Source of the DNA: Pseudokineococcus marinus
GTDB taxonomy: Bacteria > Actinomycetota > Actinomycetes > Actinomycetales > Quadrisphaeraceae
Reading direction: 5' to 3'
DNA: 46,958 bases
Assembly (NCBI RefSeq): GCF_013004605.1
Contig: NZ_JABEMA010000001.1
Span: 1 to 46,958 of the forward strand
The notes under the pieces were generated by a model. That model saw only the letters and a program-made list of their open reading frames with translations, was not told the origin of the DNA and did no database searches. The position numbers were made by a program, and so were the translations under genes. Positions within the stretch are counted from its first letter, which is position 1; every line of letters begins with the position of its first letter. This document shows, piece by piece, positions 1-8,500 of the stretch.

Positions 1-92
1 GCCGCCGGGACCCCGAGGAGGAGCGGGCCGGCGGCCGCGCCGCAGGCGAGGACGGCGAGGGTGCGGCGGCGGGAGGGGGAGCGGGTCGGCAT
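1..92 (-). CDS. Secreted or membrane protein, N-terminus only (cut by window edge)
   Basis: Reading the minus strand from an ATG at 92 gives an open frame to the window edge. Its first 30 residues look like an export signal: an arginine-rich start (MPTRSPSRRR) followed by a hydrophobic alanine/leucine stretch (TLAVLACGAAAGPLLLGVPA). A cysteine sits inside the hydrophobic core, but the context is not a clear lipobox. The mature protein lies outside the window, so no function can be given. It is divergent from the HAD gene at 237. The call rests on signal-peptide character alone. Confidence 0.5.
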   Translation of the reverse strand, partial: MPTRSPSRRRTLAVLACGAAAGPLLLGVPA

Positions 93-236
93 GCGCGCGA
101 CCCCACCGCCCGCAGGTGGCCGACCGGCGACGGGCGCGTGGCGGCGGGGTGGCCCGGCGGCGACGGCTCGGCGGTGCGCGGCGCCCCACCCGGACGGCCC
201 CCGCGGACGCGACGGGCGCCGACGTACTGTCGCAGC

Positions 237-1058
237 ATGCGCTGGCTCGTGGCCCTGGACGTCGACGGCACCCTCATCGACCACGACGAGGTGCTGTCGC
301 CGGCCGTCCGCGACGCCGTCCAGGACGTCGTCGCCGCGGGCCACCACGTCGTCGTGGCGACGGGGCGCTCGCTCGACAGCGCCTTCCCGGTGCTCGGCTG
401 GCTCGGCCTGACCGGCTCCGGCGACGCCGCCGCGAAGCCCTACGTGTCGCCGATGGTGTGCAGCAACGGGGCCGTCACGGTGAAGGTGGACCCCGAGCTG
501 CCGGGTGGCCACGAGCTCACCGACGTCGTGACCTTCGACCCCGCCCCCGTGCTGCGGCTGCTCGTCGAGGACCTGCCCGGAGCGGCCTTCGCCGTCGAGG
601 ACGTCGGCGTCGGCTTCAAGGTGGCCGGTCGCTTCCCGGAGCACGAGCTCACGGGCCGCATCACGCAGGTGCCCTTCGAGGAGCTGCTCCACGCGCCCGC
701 CTCGCGCGTCGTCGTCCGCAGCCCCGAGCACACGCCCGAGGACTTCCTCGAGATCACCTCGCGCCTCGGCATGAAGGGCGTCAACTACTCCGTCGGCTGG
801 ACGGCGTGGCTGGACCTCGCGCCCGAGGGCGTGAGCAAGGCCAGCGCCCTGGAGGTCGTGCGCGAGCGGCTCGGCGTCGACCGCGCGCACACCCTCGCCA
901 TGGGCGACGGGCGCAACGACCTCGAGATGCTCCGCTGGGCCGCCCGCGGCGTCGCCATGGGCCAGGCGCCCGCCGAGGTGAGGGAGGCGGCCGACGAGGT
1001 CACCGGCTCGGTGCTCGAGGACGGCGCCGCCGCCGTGCTCGCGACGCTGCCGCGCTGA
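237..1058 (+). CDS. HAD-superfamily phosphatase, Cof type
   Basis: This 273-residue cytoplasmic HAD hydrolase of the Cof/SupH type probably removes phosphate from a small molecule such as a sugar phosphate. Motif I, DVDGT, puts the nucleophile at Asp8 and the general acid at Asp10. The motif III lysine is near Lys201 (GVSKASAL). Motif IV is MGDGRNDLEML from residue 222, holding the magnesium-binding aspartates. The C2-type cap lies between motifs I and III. Length is normal for the family. The ATG at 237 is chosen because it places motif I at residue 8; upstream in-frame codons add only low-complexity sequence. A second Cof-type HAD gene lies at 8501. The substrate cannot be read from sequence. 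Confidence 0.9.
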   Translation: MRWLVALDVDGTLIDHDEVLSPAVRDAVQDVVAAGHHVVVATGRSLDSAFPVLGWLGLTGSGDAAAKPYVSPMVCSNGAVTVKVDPELPGGHELTDVVTFDPAPVLRLLVEDLPGAAFAVEDVGVGFKVAGRFPEHELTGRITQVPFEELLHAPASRVVVRSPEHTPEDFLEITSRLGMKGVNYSVGWTAWLDLAPEGVSKASALEVVRERLGVDRAHTLAMGDGRNDLEMLRWAARGVAMGQAPAEVREAADEVTGSVLEDGAAAVLATLPR

Positions 1059-1100
1059 CCCGCCCCGCGCCGCGGGCCGGCCGGCGTCGCCCGGCCGGTG

Positions 1101-1850
1101 TCAGCCGAGCAGGTGGGCGCGCAGCCCGGACAGCAGCACGTCCAGGCCCTGGTCCAGCTCCGCGGCACCGTCGTAGCGGGCCAGGGCGCCGGCCAGCGCG
1201 CGGGTGCGGGGGAACTGGCCGAGCGGGAGGCGGTGCAGGCCCAGGCGCAGGAAGTCCTCGGCCTCCTCGGGGTCGGCGACGAGCTCCTGCAGCTCGGTGA
1301 GGACGTGGCCGGCGACGAAGGACGTGAAGGCGCGGTAGACGTGCAGGGCGTCGGCCGGGGCGAAGCCGGCTCCCTCGAGCAGCGCCAGGGTGCGCTCCAG
1401 CGGCCGCAGGGTGCCCAGCGGGCGCAGCCCGATCGGCGTGGAGAGCGGTCGGGTGATGAGCAGCGGCGCGACGTGGCGGTGGGCCAGGGCGAGGGAGCGG
1501 AAGGCGTGCGCGGACGCCCGCAGCTCCACCTGCCAGTCCTCACCCCCCTCCTCCCCGAGCGGCGGCAGCTGCTCGACCACGAGCTCGGCGACGCCGTCGA
1601 GCAGCGCGTCCCGCGTGGGCGTGTACCGGTAGATCGTCATCGGGTCGCACCGCAGCTCGGCGCCCAGCCGTCGCATGGTCAGCGCGTCGAGCCCCTCGGC
1701 GTCGACCACGGCCAGGGCGGCGCGCAGGACCTGGTCGCGGTCGATGCGCCCCCGGCCTCGCGGTGCGGCGGCCCGCCGGCGCCCGGTGCCGGGCGTGCTC
1801 GCACCGTCCCTGCCGCTGTCGTCCGTCGAGCCCTCGTCGGCCGTGCGCAC
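1101..1850 (-). CDS. TetR/AcrR-family transcriptional regulator
   Basis: This 249-residue repressor-type regulator has a charged, disordered N-terminal tail of about 35 residues. A TetR helix-turn-helix follows at roughly residues 36-80 (DQVLRAALAVVDAEGL, then LTMRRLGAEL and MTIYRYTPTRDALLDGV). The rest is a helical ligand-binding domain resembling the TetR_C family. The start is a GTG at 1850 with an AGGAG ribosome site. It is divergent from the four-helix membrane protein at 2192; a promoter and palindrome at 1909-1955 lie between them. The likely role is ligand-responsive repression of that gene and of itself, which is inference from position. The ligand is unknown. Confidence 0.88.
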   Translation of the reverse strand: MRTADEGSTDDSGRDGASTPGTGRRRAAAPRGRGRIDRDQVLRAALAVVDAEGLDALTMRRLGAELRCDPMTIYRYTPTRDALLDGVAELVVEQLPPLGEEGGEDWQVELRASAHAFRSLALAHRHVAPLLITRPLSTPIGLRPLGTLRPLERTLALLEGAGFAPADALHVYRAFTSFVAGHVLTELQELVADPEEAEDFLRLGLHRLPLGQFPRTRALAGALARYDGAAELDQGLDVLLSGLRAHLLG

Positions 1851-1908
1851 AGCGGCTCCTCGTCGTCGTCGTCGGGGACGGTCGCGAGGGCACCGCGAGC
1901 GCTCCCTG

Positions 1909-1937
1909 TTGCGCGCCGTCGGGCGCCGTCCTAGCGT
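1909..1937 (+). promoter_or_regulatory. Predicted promoter toward the membrane protein gene
   Basis: TTGCGC at 1909-1914 and TAGCGT at 1932-1937 are 17 bases apart, a good fit to a housekeeping sigma factor promoter. The same TAGCGT -10 element recurs in the sugar locus. Transcription would give a leader of about 250 bases before the ATG at 2192. This is a pattern match only. Confidence 0.45.
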
Positions 1938-1939
1938 CG

Positions 1940-1955
1940 TCGTAGCAGCCTACGA
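1940..1955. promoter_or_regulatory. Probable TetR operator
   Basis: TCGTAG-CAGC-CTACGA is a perfect inverted repeat with six-base arms. It sits just downstream of the predicted -10 element at 1932-1937 and 90 bases upstream of the TetR start. Further partial half-sites (GTAGACGACG, CCGTAG) follow to about 1972. Placement between the regulator and a divergent gene is typical of a TetR site, but binding is inferred. Confidence 0.5.
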
Positions 1956-2191
1956 TGTAGACGACGCCGTAGATGCGCTGCAGAGCCGCCCCGGGCCGTC
2001 GACCGTCGAGGTCGCCCCGAGCGTCCGCTCGATCTCCCACCACCTGCTGCGGGCCCCGGGCCCGCGCGCCGGTGGCGCGCGCCGCGCGCCCCCCACCCGC
2101 TCCGTCGTCGCGCGACCGGCTCCACGCCCCGCGACGCCGCAGCCCACCGGCGATGCGGTCACCGCCTCGCCCGACCGACAAGGACTTGCTC

Positions 2192-2725
2192 ATGTCTGGC
2201 ACCGCTCCCCGCCCCCGCGCCGCCTCCGGCACCGCGCCCCGCAGCGCCCACCCCGCGCCCAGCTCCCCCCGCAAGGCCTCGGCCGCCGGCCTGGGCGTCG
2301 CCGCCGTCGGCGTCGTCGTCCTCAACATCGCCCCCTTCATGAACTGGGTGGGGCTGGGCGCCGACGAGGAGCCCCGTCGCACGGGCTACGAGACCGACTC
2401 CCTCGTCCCCTTCATGGCCTACCTCGGCCTCGGGCTGCTCCTCGCGATGGTCTACGCCCGCGGGCGCTCCGACCACGGCCAGCACCGGGGTCTGACCCTC
2501 GTCTCCATGGCCGTCGCCCTCGCGGTGACCGTGCAGGCGATCGCCTTCTCCTTCAACCCCATGGGCGGCCTCGAGCGCGGTGACGACCTGTCCGCGCAGA
2601 TCGGCGTCTACGTGGCCATCGTCGGGGCGGCGCTGTGGGCCCTCGGCTCCGGGCTGCTCGCCAAGGAGATCGAGGGCGACGACCACGACCAGACCGACTA
2701 CGAGCACGGCGCCGACGTCCGCTGA
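2192..2725 (+). CDS. Four-helix membrane protein of unknown function
   Basis: The 177-residue protein has a serine/proline/alanine-rich cytoplasmic-looking tail of about 35 residues and then four hydrophobic segments: AGLGVAAVGVVVLNIAPFM, LVPFMAYLGLGLLLAMVYA, LTLVSMAVALAVTVQAIAF and IGVYVAIVGAALWALGSGLL. It ends in an acidic/histidine tail (EGDDHDQTDYEHGADVR). I recognise no named family. The ATG at 2192 is chosen because upstream codons in the frame are low-complexity and run through the regulatory region. Its gene is preceded by a TetR-type operator and followed by a strong hairpin, so it is probably a single-gene unit controlled by the neighbouring TetR protein, possibly for stress or toxic-compound response (inferred). 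Confidence 0.78.
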   Translation: MSGTAPRPRAASGTAPRSAHPAPSSPRKASAAGLGVAAVGVVVLNIAPFMNWVGLGADEEPRRTGYETDSLVPFMAYLGLGLLLAMVYARGRSDHGQHRGLTLVSMAVALAVTVQAIAFSFNPMGGLERGDDLSAQIGVYVAIVGAALWALGSGLLAKEIEGDDHDQTDYEHGADVR

Positions 2726-2732
2726 CGTCCCG

Positions 2733-2766
2733 GCCGGTGCCGACGTCCGCTGACGTCAGCACCGGC
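2733..2766. terminator. Hairpin terminator after the membrane protein gene
   Basis: GCCGGTGC pairs with GCACCGGC, and inside it GACGTC pairs with GACGTC around a CGCT loop, giving a 14-bp stem with one C-A mismatch. It begins eight bases after the stop codon at 2725. No U-tract follows, as is common in GC-rich actinomycetes. Confidence 0.6.
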
Positions 2767-2858
2767 GCCGTCGAGCCCGGTGCGCCGGGCGTGACCGACC
2801 GGTGGCGCGGGACCTCCGCGCGCCGGGTGCTCCCCGGACCGAGAGCCGAGCTGCTGCC

Positions 2859-3953
2859 ATGGACGACGTCGTGATCCCCACCGGTGCCGCGCTGACCCCG
2901 CCGCGGGCGCTGCGGCACCGCGACCGGCAGGTGAGCACCTACACCGAGCTGGCGCGCCGGGTCCGCGAGGCGGGGCTGATGTCCCGCCGCCGCGGGTACT
3001 ACTGGCCCCGCATGGCCGCCGCCGCGCTCGCGCTCGGCGCCGTGGCCACCGGCGTGGTGCTGGTCGGCCACAGCTGGTGGGTCCTGCTCCTGGCCGCCGC
3101 CCTGGCCCTCGTCGTCACGCAGTGCGCCTTCCTGGGGCACGACGGGGCGCACCGCCAGATCTTCGCGTCCCCTCGCGCCAACGAGTGGGCGGGGCGGGTC
3201 TTCGCCAGCCTCGTCGCGGGGCTGAGCTACGGCTGGTGGACGGGCAAGCACACGCGTCACCACCAGGCCCCCAACCAGCTCGGCGTCGACGGCGACGTCG
3301 AGCCGGGGGCGCTGTCCTTCACCGTGGAGGCGGCGGAGTCCCGCCGCGGCGCCCTGAGGTGGCTCACGCGCCACCAGGGGTGGCTCTTCTTCCCCCTGCT
3401 GCTGCTCGAGGGGGTCAACCTGCACGTCGCCAGCGCCACGAGGCTCCTCCGCGGCCGGTCCGTCCGGGGGCGCTGGGTCGACGTCGCCATGATCGCCGGG
3501 CACTGGGGGGCCTACCTGTCCGTGCTGCTGCTCCTCCTCTCGCCGGGCAAGGCGGCGGCCTTCCTGGCGGTCCACCTCGCCGTCTTCGGCGTCAGCATGG
3601 GCGGCGCCTTCGCGCCCAACCACGTCGGGATGCCGGTCGTCGCGAGGGGCGCGAAGGTCGACTTCCTGCGGCGCCAGGTGCTCATGTCGCGGAACGTGCG
3701 CGGCGGGGCGCTCGTCCGCACCGTGATGGGCGGGCTCGAGCTCCAGGTCGAGCACCACCTCTTCCCGAGCATGCCGAGGCCGAACCTCCGCCGGGCCCAG
3801 CCCCTGGTGCGGGCCTACTGCGCCGAGCAGGGCGTCCTCTACACGGAGACGACGCTGTGGGGCGCCTACCGAGCGGTGGTGACCCACCTCGACCGCGTGG
3901 GTCTGGCCGCCCGCGGCGCCACCACCTGCCCGCTGGCCGCGCAGCTGCGCTGA
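2859..3953 (+). CDS. Membrane fatty acid desaturase
   Basis: This 364-residue integral-membrane di-iron desaturase should introduce a double bond into an acyl chain, changing membrane fluidity. The three histidine boxes are clear: HDGAH after the first hydrophobic hairpin, HTRHH after the second, and QVEHH in the C-terminal third, the glutamine-led form typical of front-end or acyl-lipid desaturases. Hydrophobic segments lie between the boxes. I prefer the ATG at 2859; the frame stays open to 2802, which would add 19 unlikely residues. No cytochrome b5 domain is fused and no ferredoxin or reductase gene is adjacent, so electrons must come from elsewhere. Position of desaturation cannot be stated. 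Confidence 0.9.
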   Translation: MDDVVIPTGAALTPPRALRHRDRQVSTYTELARRVREAGLMSRRRGYYWPRMAAAALALGAVATGVVLVGHSWWVLLLAAALALVVTQCAFLGHDGAHRQIFASPRANEWAGRVFASLVAGLSYGWWTGKHTRHHQAPNQLGVDGDVEPGALSFTVEAAESRRGALRWLTRHQGWLFFPLLLLEGVNLHVASATRLLRGRSVRGRWVDVAMIAGHWGAYLSVLLLLLSPGKAAAFLAVHLAVFGVSMGGAFAPNHVGMPVVARGAKVDFLRRQVLMSRNVRGGALVRTVMGGLELQVEHHLFPSMPRPNLRRAQPLVRAYCAEQGVLYTETTLWGAYRAVVTHLDRVGLAARGATTCPLAAQLR

Positions 3954-3971
3954 TCCGCGCACCGACCCGCT

Positions 3972-4016
3972 GCCGACGGACCCGCCGCCGACGGACCCGC
4001 CCCCGACGGATCGGGG
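3972..4016. repeat. Three 15-bp tandem repeats
   Basis: Two identical copies of GCCGACGGACCCGCC and a third diverged copy lie between the desaturase stop and the fibronectin-repeat gene. They are short and in an untranslated gap. No function is evident. Confidence 0.6.
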
Positions 4017-4026
4017 CGCCGTCCGG

Positions 4027-7000
4027 GTGGTCGACGGCGGGCGCGGCCACGGCGGGGCTCGTGCCGGCGGGCGCGGTGCCCGATGCACCGGCGTGCCTCT
4101 CCACCGCGCCCTCACCAGCGTCAGCACCCCGGACGGCGCGGACGCGACCGCCCGGCGGCTCGCCGTCCGCTCCCTGCTGGCGGCGGTCGCCGTCGCGCTC
4201 GCCACCGCCGCGGCGGTGCTCGTGCCGGCGCTGGCCCCCTCGCTGGTCGGGGGCGAGCAGAGCCCGGGCGCGGCGCCGGTGGTCCGCCTCGACGACGCCG
4301 AGCCGGTCCTCGGAGAGGTCCTCTTCCCCCCGGGGATGCCGCGCGGGGTGGCGCTCACGCCGACCGACCGCGCCCTCGTCGTCCGGTGGGACGCCGTCAC
4401 CACCGGCAGCGCCTTGCGGGAGTACCGCGTCTTCCTCGACGGGACCCTCGCCGCCACGGTGCCGGCGGGCACGACCACGACACGGCTCAGCGGCCTCGTC
4501 AACGGCCGGCAGTACTCGGTCGCCGTGAGCGCGCGCGGCACGAACGGCCTCGAGTCCATGCGCTCCGCGGCCGTGACGGGCGTGCCGGTCGACGACGCGC
4601 CGCCGCCGGTGCCGACCGGGCTCGTCGCCGTCCGCGGCGACGCCCAGGTGTCCCTGGCCTGGCACGCGGCGTCCGACACGGACCGGACGGCCGTGGAGGT
4701 GCTGCGCGACGGCGTCCGCGTCACCGTCCTGCCCGCCGCGGTGACCAGCTGGACCGACACCGGGCTCGTCAACGACCGGACCTACCGCTACTCCCTCGTC
4801 GCCGTCGACGCGGCCGGCAACCGCTCCGCGGCGTCGTCGCCCGTGGTCAGCGCGACCCCGACCGACCTCACCGCGCCGGCGGTGCCCACCGGGCTGCGCG
4901 GGGTCGCGGGCGACGAGAGCGCCGCCCTGACGTGGGACCCGGGGACCGACGTCGACCTCGCGGCCGTGCGCGTGCTGCAGGACGGCGTCGTCGTCGCGGT
5001 GCTGCCGGCCGGCACGACGTCGTGGACGGCGACGGGGCTCGAGGTCGGTCGCCCGTACCGCTACGCGCTCGTCGCGGTCGACGGGCACGGCAACGCCTCG
5101 GGCGCCTCCTCGCCCGAGGTCGAGGTCGTGCCGCTCGACCTCACCCCGCCCGGCGCCGTCGACGGCGTGGTCGCGCGTCCCGGCGACCGCTCCGCGCAGC
5201 TGTCGTGGGAGCCCGTGACCGACCGCGCGCTCGCCGGCTACGAGGTGCTCGACGCGGACGGCGTCGTCGTCGCCCGCGTCGACGCGCCCGCGACCGCGGT
5301 GCGGCTGACCGACCTCGCCAACGACGTCGAGGTGACCTACCGCGTGGTCGCGGTCGACCGCGCGGGCAACCGCTCGACGCCCAGCGCGCCCGTCGCCGTC
5401 ACCCCGCACGACGACGTCCCGCCCGCGGCCGTCGAGGGCGTCGCCGTCATCGAGCTCGACCGGGCCCTCGAGGTCACCTGGTCGCCCGTGGGCGACGCGG
5501 TGGCCTACCGCGTCGTGCTCGACGGCGTCCTCGCCGCGGAGGTGCCCGCCGGGTCGCCGCTGCGCGCCCGCCTCGACGGTCTCCAGCCCGGCGTCGAGCG
5601 CTCGGTCGTCGTCCTGGCCGTCGACGCCGCCGGCAACGTCTCCGCCGCGCACGCCGCCGTCCGCGCGACGCCCAGGGACCTCCCGCCGTCCGCGCCGTCG
5701 GGGGTCGTGGCCGTCCCCGGCGACCGGCCCGGGGAGGTCGCCGTCTCGTGGGCCGCGCCCGTCGAGGACGACGTCGTGGAGCACCGGGTCCTCGTCGACG
5801 GCGAGCTCGTGGCCCTCGTGCCGGGGGCGACCGAGGTCCTCCTCACCGGGCTCGCGGAGGGCGCGGAGGTCGAGGTCGTGGTCGTGGCCGTCGACGGGGC
5901 GGGCAGCCCGTCGGCGGTGAGCGCCGTCGTGCGGGTCGGCGTGCCGTCGTCCGTGCCGCCGTACCTGCCCCTCGTCCCGCCGGCCGAGGGCTCGGGGACG
6001 GCCACGGGCGCCGGGCTGGCGGCCACGCGCGACGGTCGCTGGGTCGTCGTCAGCACCGCCGCGCGGCTCGAGGCGGGCGACACGAACGCCGCCCCCGAGC
6101 TGCACCTGCTCGACCGCGCCCGCGGCACGAGCCGGCGCGTGGCGCCGCTGCCGGCGTCGTGGGGCTCGTCCTCGACGGACAGCACCAACGCGAGCGCCGT
6201 CGTGCTCTCGGAGGACGGCCGCTACCTGGCCCTCTCGACGACCACGCGCCTCGTCCCGGAGGACCGCAACAACCTCCTCGACGCCTACCGCCTCGACCTG
6301 CGGACGGGCGAGTGGGCGCTCGTCAGCGCCCCGGCCGCCGGCGGCGCGTCGTCCTCGACGGCCGGCGTGCTGCTGCCGACCGGCTCCTCGGTCCACGCGA
6401 GGAGCCCGGGCCTGGCCATGACGGCGGACGGCTCGACGGTGCTCTTCCTGTCCGCCCGCCCCGACCTCGTCCCCGACGACCGCAACGGCGTCGCCGACGT
6501 CTTCGCCAAGGACCTGACGACGGGTGAGGTGCGGCGCGTGTCGACGTCGTCGACCGGCGGTGAGACGCCGCTGCGCGCCACGGGCCCGGCGCTCGAGGTG
6601 ACCCCCGACGGCCGGTACGCCGTCTTCCCCGCGCAGGCCTCGGGGCGCCCGCTCGTCCTCGTGCGCAAGGACCTCGTGACGGGCGAGCTGCTCGTGGCGT
6701 CCACCGTGCCGCGGGCCGGGTCGACGCCCGTCGAGGTCTCGGTCTTCCGCGACACGGGCGACGTCGCCGTGAGCGACGACGGCCGCTACGTCGCCTTCAG
6801 CACGGCGGCCAAGCCGGCGGCGCCCACGACGTCGTGGTCGACCGGCCTCGCCTACCGCAAGGACCTCGTCACCGGTGGGCTCGCGCCGCTCGGCACCGGC
6901 CAGACGGCGGCCTGGGAGCACCAGCTCGGGCTCGACCCGACGGGGCGGTACGGCTTCGTCGCGACGGCGGCGCCCCTGCTGGCCGAGGACGGCAACCGCC

Positions 7001-7251
7001 GCACCGACCACTACCGGCGCGACCTCGCCACCGGCGAGCTGCGCCTCGTCACCTCTCGGGCGGACGGCTCGGTGGCGCCCTCGACGTCGGGCTCGGTCAC
7101 GCCGGCCGAGTACGGCCGCGTGCTCGTCCTCGGCGCCGACCGGGTGCTCGTCGGCACGGTGCTGCCGCTCGTCGACGGCGACGCCAACGGCCTGCTCGAC
7201 GTCTACGGCCGCGACCTCGCGCGGGGCGAGGCCGGCGCCGTCGTCGGGTGA
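4027..7251 (+). CDS. Large exported protein: six fibronectin type III repeats plus C-terminal beta-propeller-like domain
   Basis: Up to 1074 residues. A hydrophobic segment near residues 46-75 (LLAAVAVALATAAAVLVPAL) acts as signal or anchor. Six fibronectin III repeats of about 90 residues follow, roughly 100-188, 188-278, 278-371, 371-461, 461-551 and 551-640. Most end in the family-like pattern YxLVAVDxAGNxS. From about 658 to the end are repeated blades of the PD40/TolB-like kind, each with DGRYVAFST-type strands and DxNxxxDVYxxDLxTGE turns. The protein probably binds or presents something at the cell surface. No catalytic domain was found. The GTG at 4027 opens the longest frame; a GTG at 4093 is an equally plausible start, as neither has a good ribosome site. 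Confidence 0.85.
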   Translation: MVDGGRGHGGARAGGRGARCTGVPLHRALTSVSTPDGADATARRLAVRSLLAAVAVALATAAAVLVPALAPSLVGGEQSPGAAPVVRLDDAEPVLGEVLFPPGMPRGVALTPTDRALVVRWDAVTTGSALREYRVFLDGTLAATVPAGTTTTRLSGLVNGRQYSVAVSARGTNGLESMRSAAVTGVPVDDAPPPVPTGLVAVRGDAQVSLAWHAASDTDRTAVEVLRDGVRVTVLPAAVTSWTDTGLVNDRTYRYSLVAVDAAGNRSAASSPVVSATPTDLTAPAVPTGLRGVAGDESAALTWDPGTDVDLAAVRVLQDGVVVAVLPAGTTSWTATGLEVGRPYRYALVAVDGHGNASGASSPEVEVVPLDLTPPGAVDGVVARPGDRSAQLSWEPVTDRALAGYEVLDADGVVVARVDAPATAVRLTDLANDVEVTYRVVAVDRAGNRSTPSAPVAVTPHDDVPPAAVEGVAVIELDRALEVTWSPVGDAVAYRVVLDGVLAAEVPAGSPLRARLDGLQPGVERSVVVLAVDAAGNVSAAHAAVRATPRDLPPSAPSGVVAVPGDRPGEVAVSWAAPVEDDVVEHRVLVDGELVALVPGATEVLLTGLAEGAEVEVVVVAVDGAGSPSAVSAVVRVGVPSSVPPYLPLVPPAEGSGTATGAGLAATRDGRWVVVSTAARLEAGDTNAAPELHLLDRARGTSRRVAPLPASWGSSSTDSTNASAVVLSEDGRYLALSTTTRLVPEDRNNLLDAYRLDLRTGEWALVSAPAAGGASSSTAGVLLPTGSSVHARSPGLAMTADGSTVLFLSARPDLVPDDRNGVADVFAKDLTTGEVRRVSTSSTGGETPLRATGPALEVTPDGRYAVFPAQASGRPLVLVRKDLVTGELLVASTVPRAGSTPVEVSVFRDTGDVAVSDDGRYVAFSTAAKPAAPTTSWSTGLAYRKDLVTGGLAPLGTGQTAAWEHQLGLDPTGRYGFVATAAPLLAEDGNRRTDHYRRDLATGELRLVTSRADGSVAPSTSGSVTPAEYGRVLVLGADRVLVGTVLPLVDGDANGLLDVYGRDLARGEAGAVVG

Positions 7252-7263
7252 CCTGGCTCGTGG

Positions 7264-7430
7264 GAGGGCCCGTCGTCGTCACGACGCCGTGCGGAGGCCC
7301 CCCTCGGGGCACGTCGTCGTCAGAACGCCCTGTGAGGGGCGCTTCCCAGGGCACCTCGTCGACACATCGCCGCGAGAGAGCGCCCCTGAGGGGCACGTCG
7401 TCGACGACGTGCGGGAGAGGGGCGCCGGGG
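7264..7430. repeat. Intergenic tandem repeats of about 42 bp
   Basis: Four imperfect units carry the core RGGGCMCGTCGTCG; cores start near 7265, 7306, 7348 and 7390, a period of 41-42 bases. Between cores are runs such as AGAACGCCCTGTGAGGGGCG that can fold back. The units lie between the surface-protein stop and the SDR terminator. A related 42-bp repeat occurs at 9800-9868 and a roughly 40-bp one near 46571. No protein reading is convincing. Confidence 0.6.
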
Positions 7431-7463
7431 ACGTCGATCTGTCGACGGAGTGCGGAGACGACG

Positions 7464-7495
7464 GCGCCGGTCGACCCGCGAGGGTCGACCGGCGC
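7464..7495. terminator. Hairpin terminator downstream of the SDR gene
   Basis: GCGCCGGTCGACCC pairs perfectly with GGGTCGACCGGCGC over 14 bp around a GCGA loop. It lies 21 bases after the SDR stop on the minus strand and also faces the upstream plus-strand gene, so it may stop both convergent transcripts. Confidence 0.7.
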
Positions 7496-7516
7496 GCCGT
7501 GCTGCTGGCGGAGGGC

Positions 7517-8416
7517 TCAGGGCGTGGGCATGCCGCCCGTGCTCGAGTACGTCGAGCCCGTGGTGTAGCTCGACTCGGGGCACGCGAGGTGCACGTAGGC
7601 CGCGGCGAGCTCGGCCGGCTGGCCGGCGCGCGCGAGCGGCGTCTGCGCGCCGAACTCCGGCCGCGCCTCCGGCGGCTGGCCGCCCGAGACCTGCAGCGGG
7701 GTCCAGAACGGCCCCGGCGCCACGGCGTTGACCCGGATGCCCTTGGGCGCCAGCTGCCCCGCGAGCGCCTTCGTGTAGGCGTTGATCGCGGCCTTCGTCG
7801 GCGCGTAGTCGAGGAGATTCGGCGAGGGCTGGTAGGCCTGCACCGACGACGTCGTGATGATGCTGGAGCCCGGCTCCATGTGCGGCACAGCGGCCTTCGT
7901 CACCCAGAACAGCGCGTGCACGTTGGTGCGGAAGGTCTCGTCGAACTGCTCGGTCGTGAGGTCGGCGATGTCGTCGACCGCCGTCTGCTTGCCCGCGACG
8001 ACGGTGAGGACGTCGATGCGGCCCAGCTCGGCGACGGCGCGCTCGACGAGCTCGGTGTTCGCCGCCTCCTGCGACAGGTCGCCCGGGACGGTCACGGCGC
8101 GCCGGCCGGCGGCCTCGACGAGGCGGACGACCTCCTGCGCGTCCTCCTCCTCCGACGGCAGGTAGGACAGCACGACGTCGGCGCCCTCGCGGGCGTAGGC
8201 GATGGCGGCGGCGCGGCCGATGCCCGAGTCGGCGCCGGTGACGACGGCGACGCGGTCGGTGAGGCGGCCGTAGCCGACGTAGGTGTCCTCGCCGTGGTCG
8301 GGCTTCGGGCCCATCTCGCGGGCGAGGCCCGGGGCCGCCTGGTCCTGCTGGGGCTGCTCGGGCTGTGGGTAGGCCGTGGTGGGGTCCCGGAAGGTGTTCT
8401 GGGTGGTCTGCGTCAT
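7517..8416 (-). CDS. SDR-family oxidoreductase
   Basis: The 299-residue NAD(P)-dependent short-chain dehydrogenase has an extra N-terminal arm of about 50 residues rich in Gln and Pro, as in the YhdF/YghA (general stress protein 39-like) group. The nucleotide-binding motif [13 protein letters not shown] is near residue 60, the active-site serine is in TTSSVQAY, and the catalytic pair is Y-A-P-T-K (YxxxK). The C-terminal [13 protein letters not shown] is typical of this subgroup. ATG at 8416 follows a GGAGGG sequence directly. The family often reduces carbonyls or oxidises sugars under stress; the true substrate is unknown. It is convergent with the surface-protein gene and divergent from the second HAD gene. 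Confidence 0.92.
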   Translation of the reverse strand: MTQTTQNTFRDPTTAYPQPEQPQQDQAAPGLAREMGPKPDHGEDTYVGYGRLTDRVAVVTGADSGIGRAAAIAYAREGADVVLSYLPSEEEDAQEVVRLVEAAGRRAVTVPGDLSQEAANTELVERAVAELGRIDVLTVVAGKQTAVDDIADLTTEQFDETFRTNVHALFWVTKAAVPHMEPGSSIITTSSVQAYQPSPNLLDYAPTKAAINAYTKALAGQLAPKGIRVNAVAPGPFWTPLQVSGGQPPEARPEFGAQTPLARAGQPAELAAAYVHLACPESSYTTGSTYSSTGGMPTP

Positions 8417-8500
8417 CCCTCCAGCCTGGACGCCCGGTCGCCCTCCGGCGACCCGGGCGGCGGCGCACCCGCGGGCGCAGGGCAGGATGCGGCCGTGGCG

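Noticed and set aside
3682-7011. Very long minus-strand open frame of over 1000 codons
   Set aside because: It is antisense to the fibronectin-repeat gene, is extremely rich in Arg, Gly, Asp and His, and has no family-like motif. High GC content keeps such frames open by chance.
7264-7430. Tandem repeats as a CRISPR array
   Set aside because: Units are imperfect and lack unique spacers between exact repeats; no cas genes.
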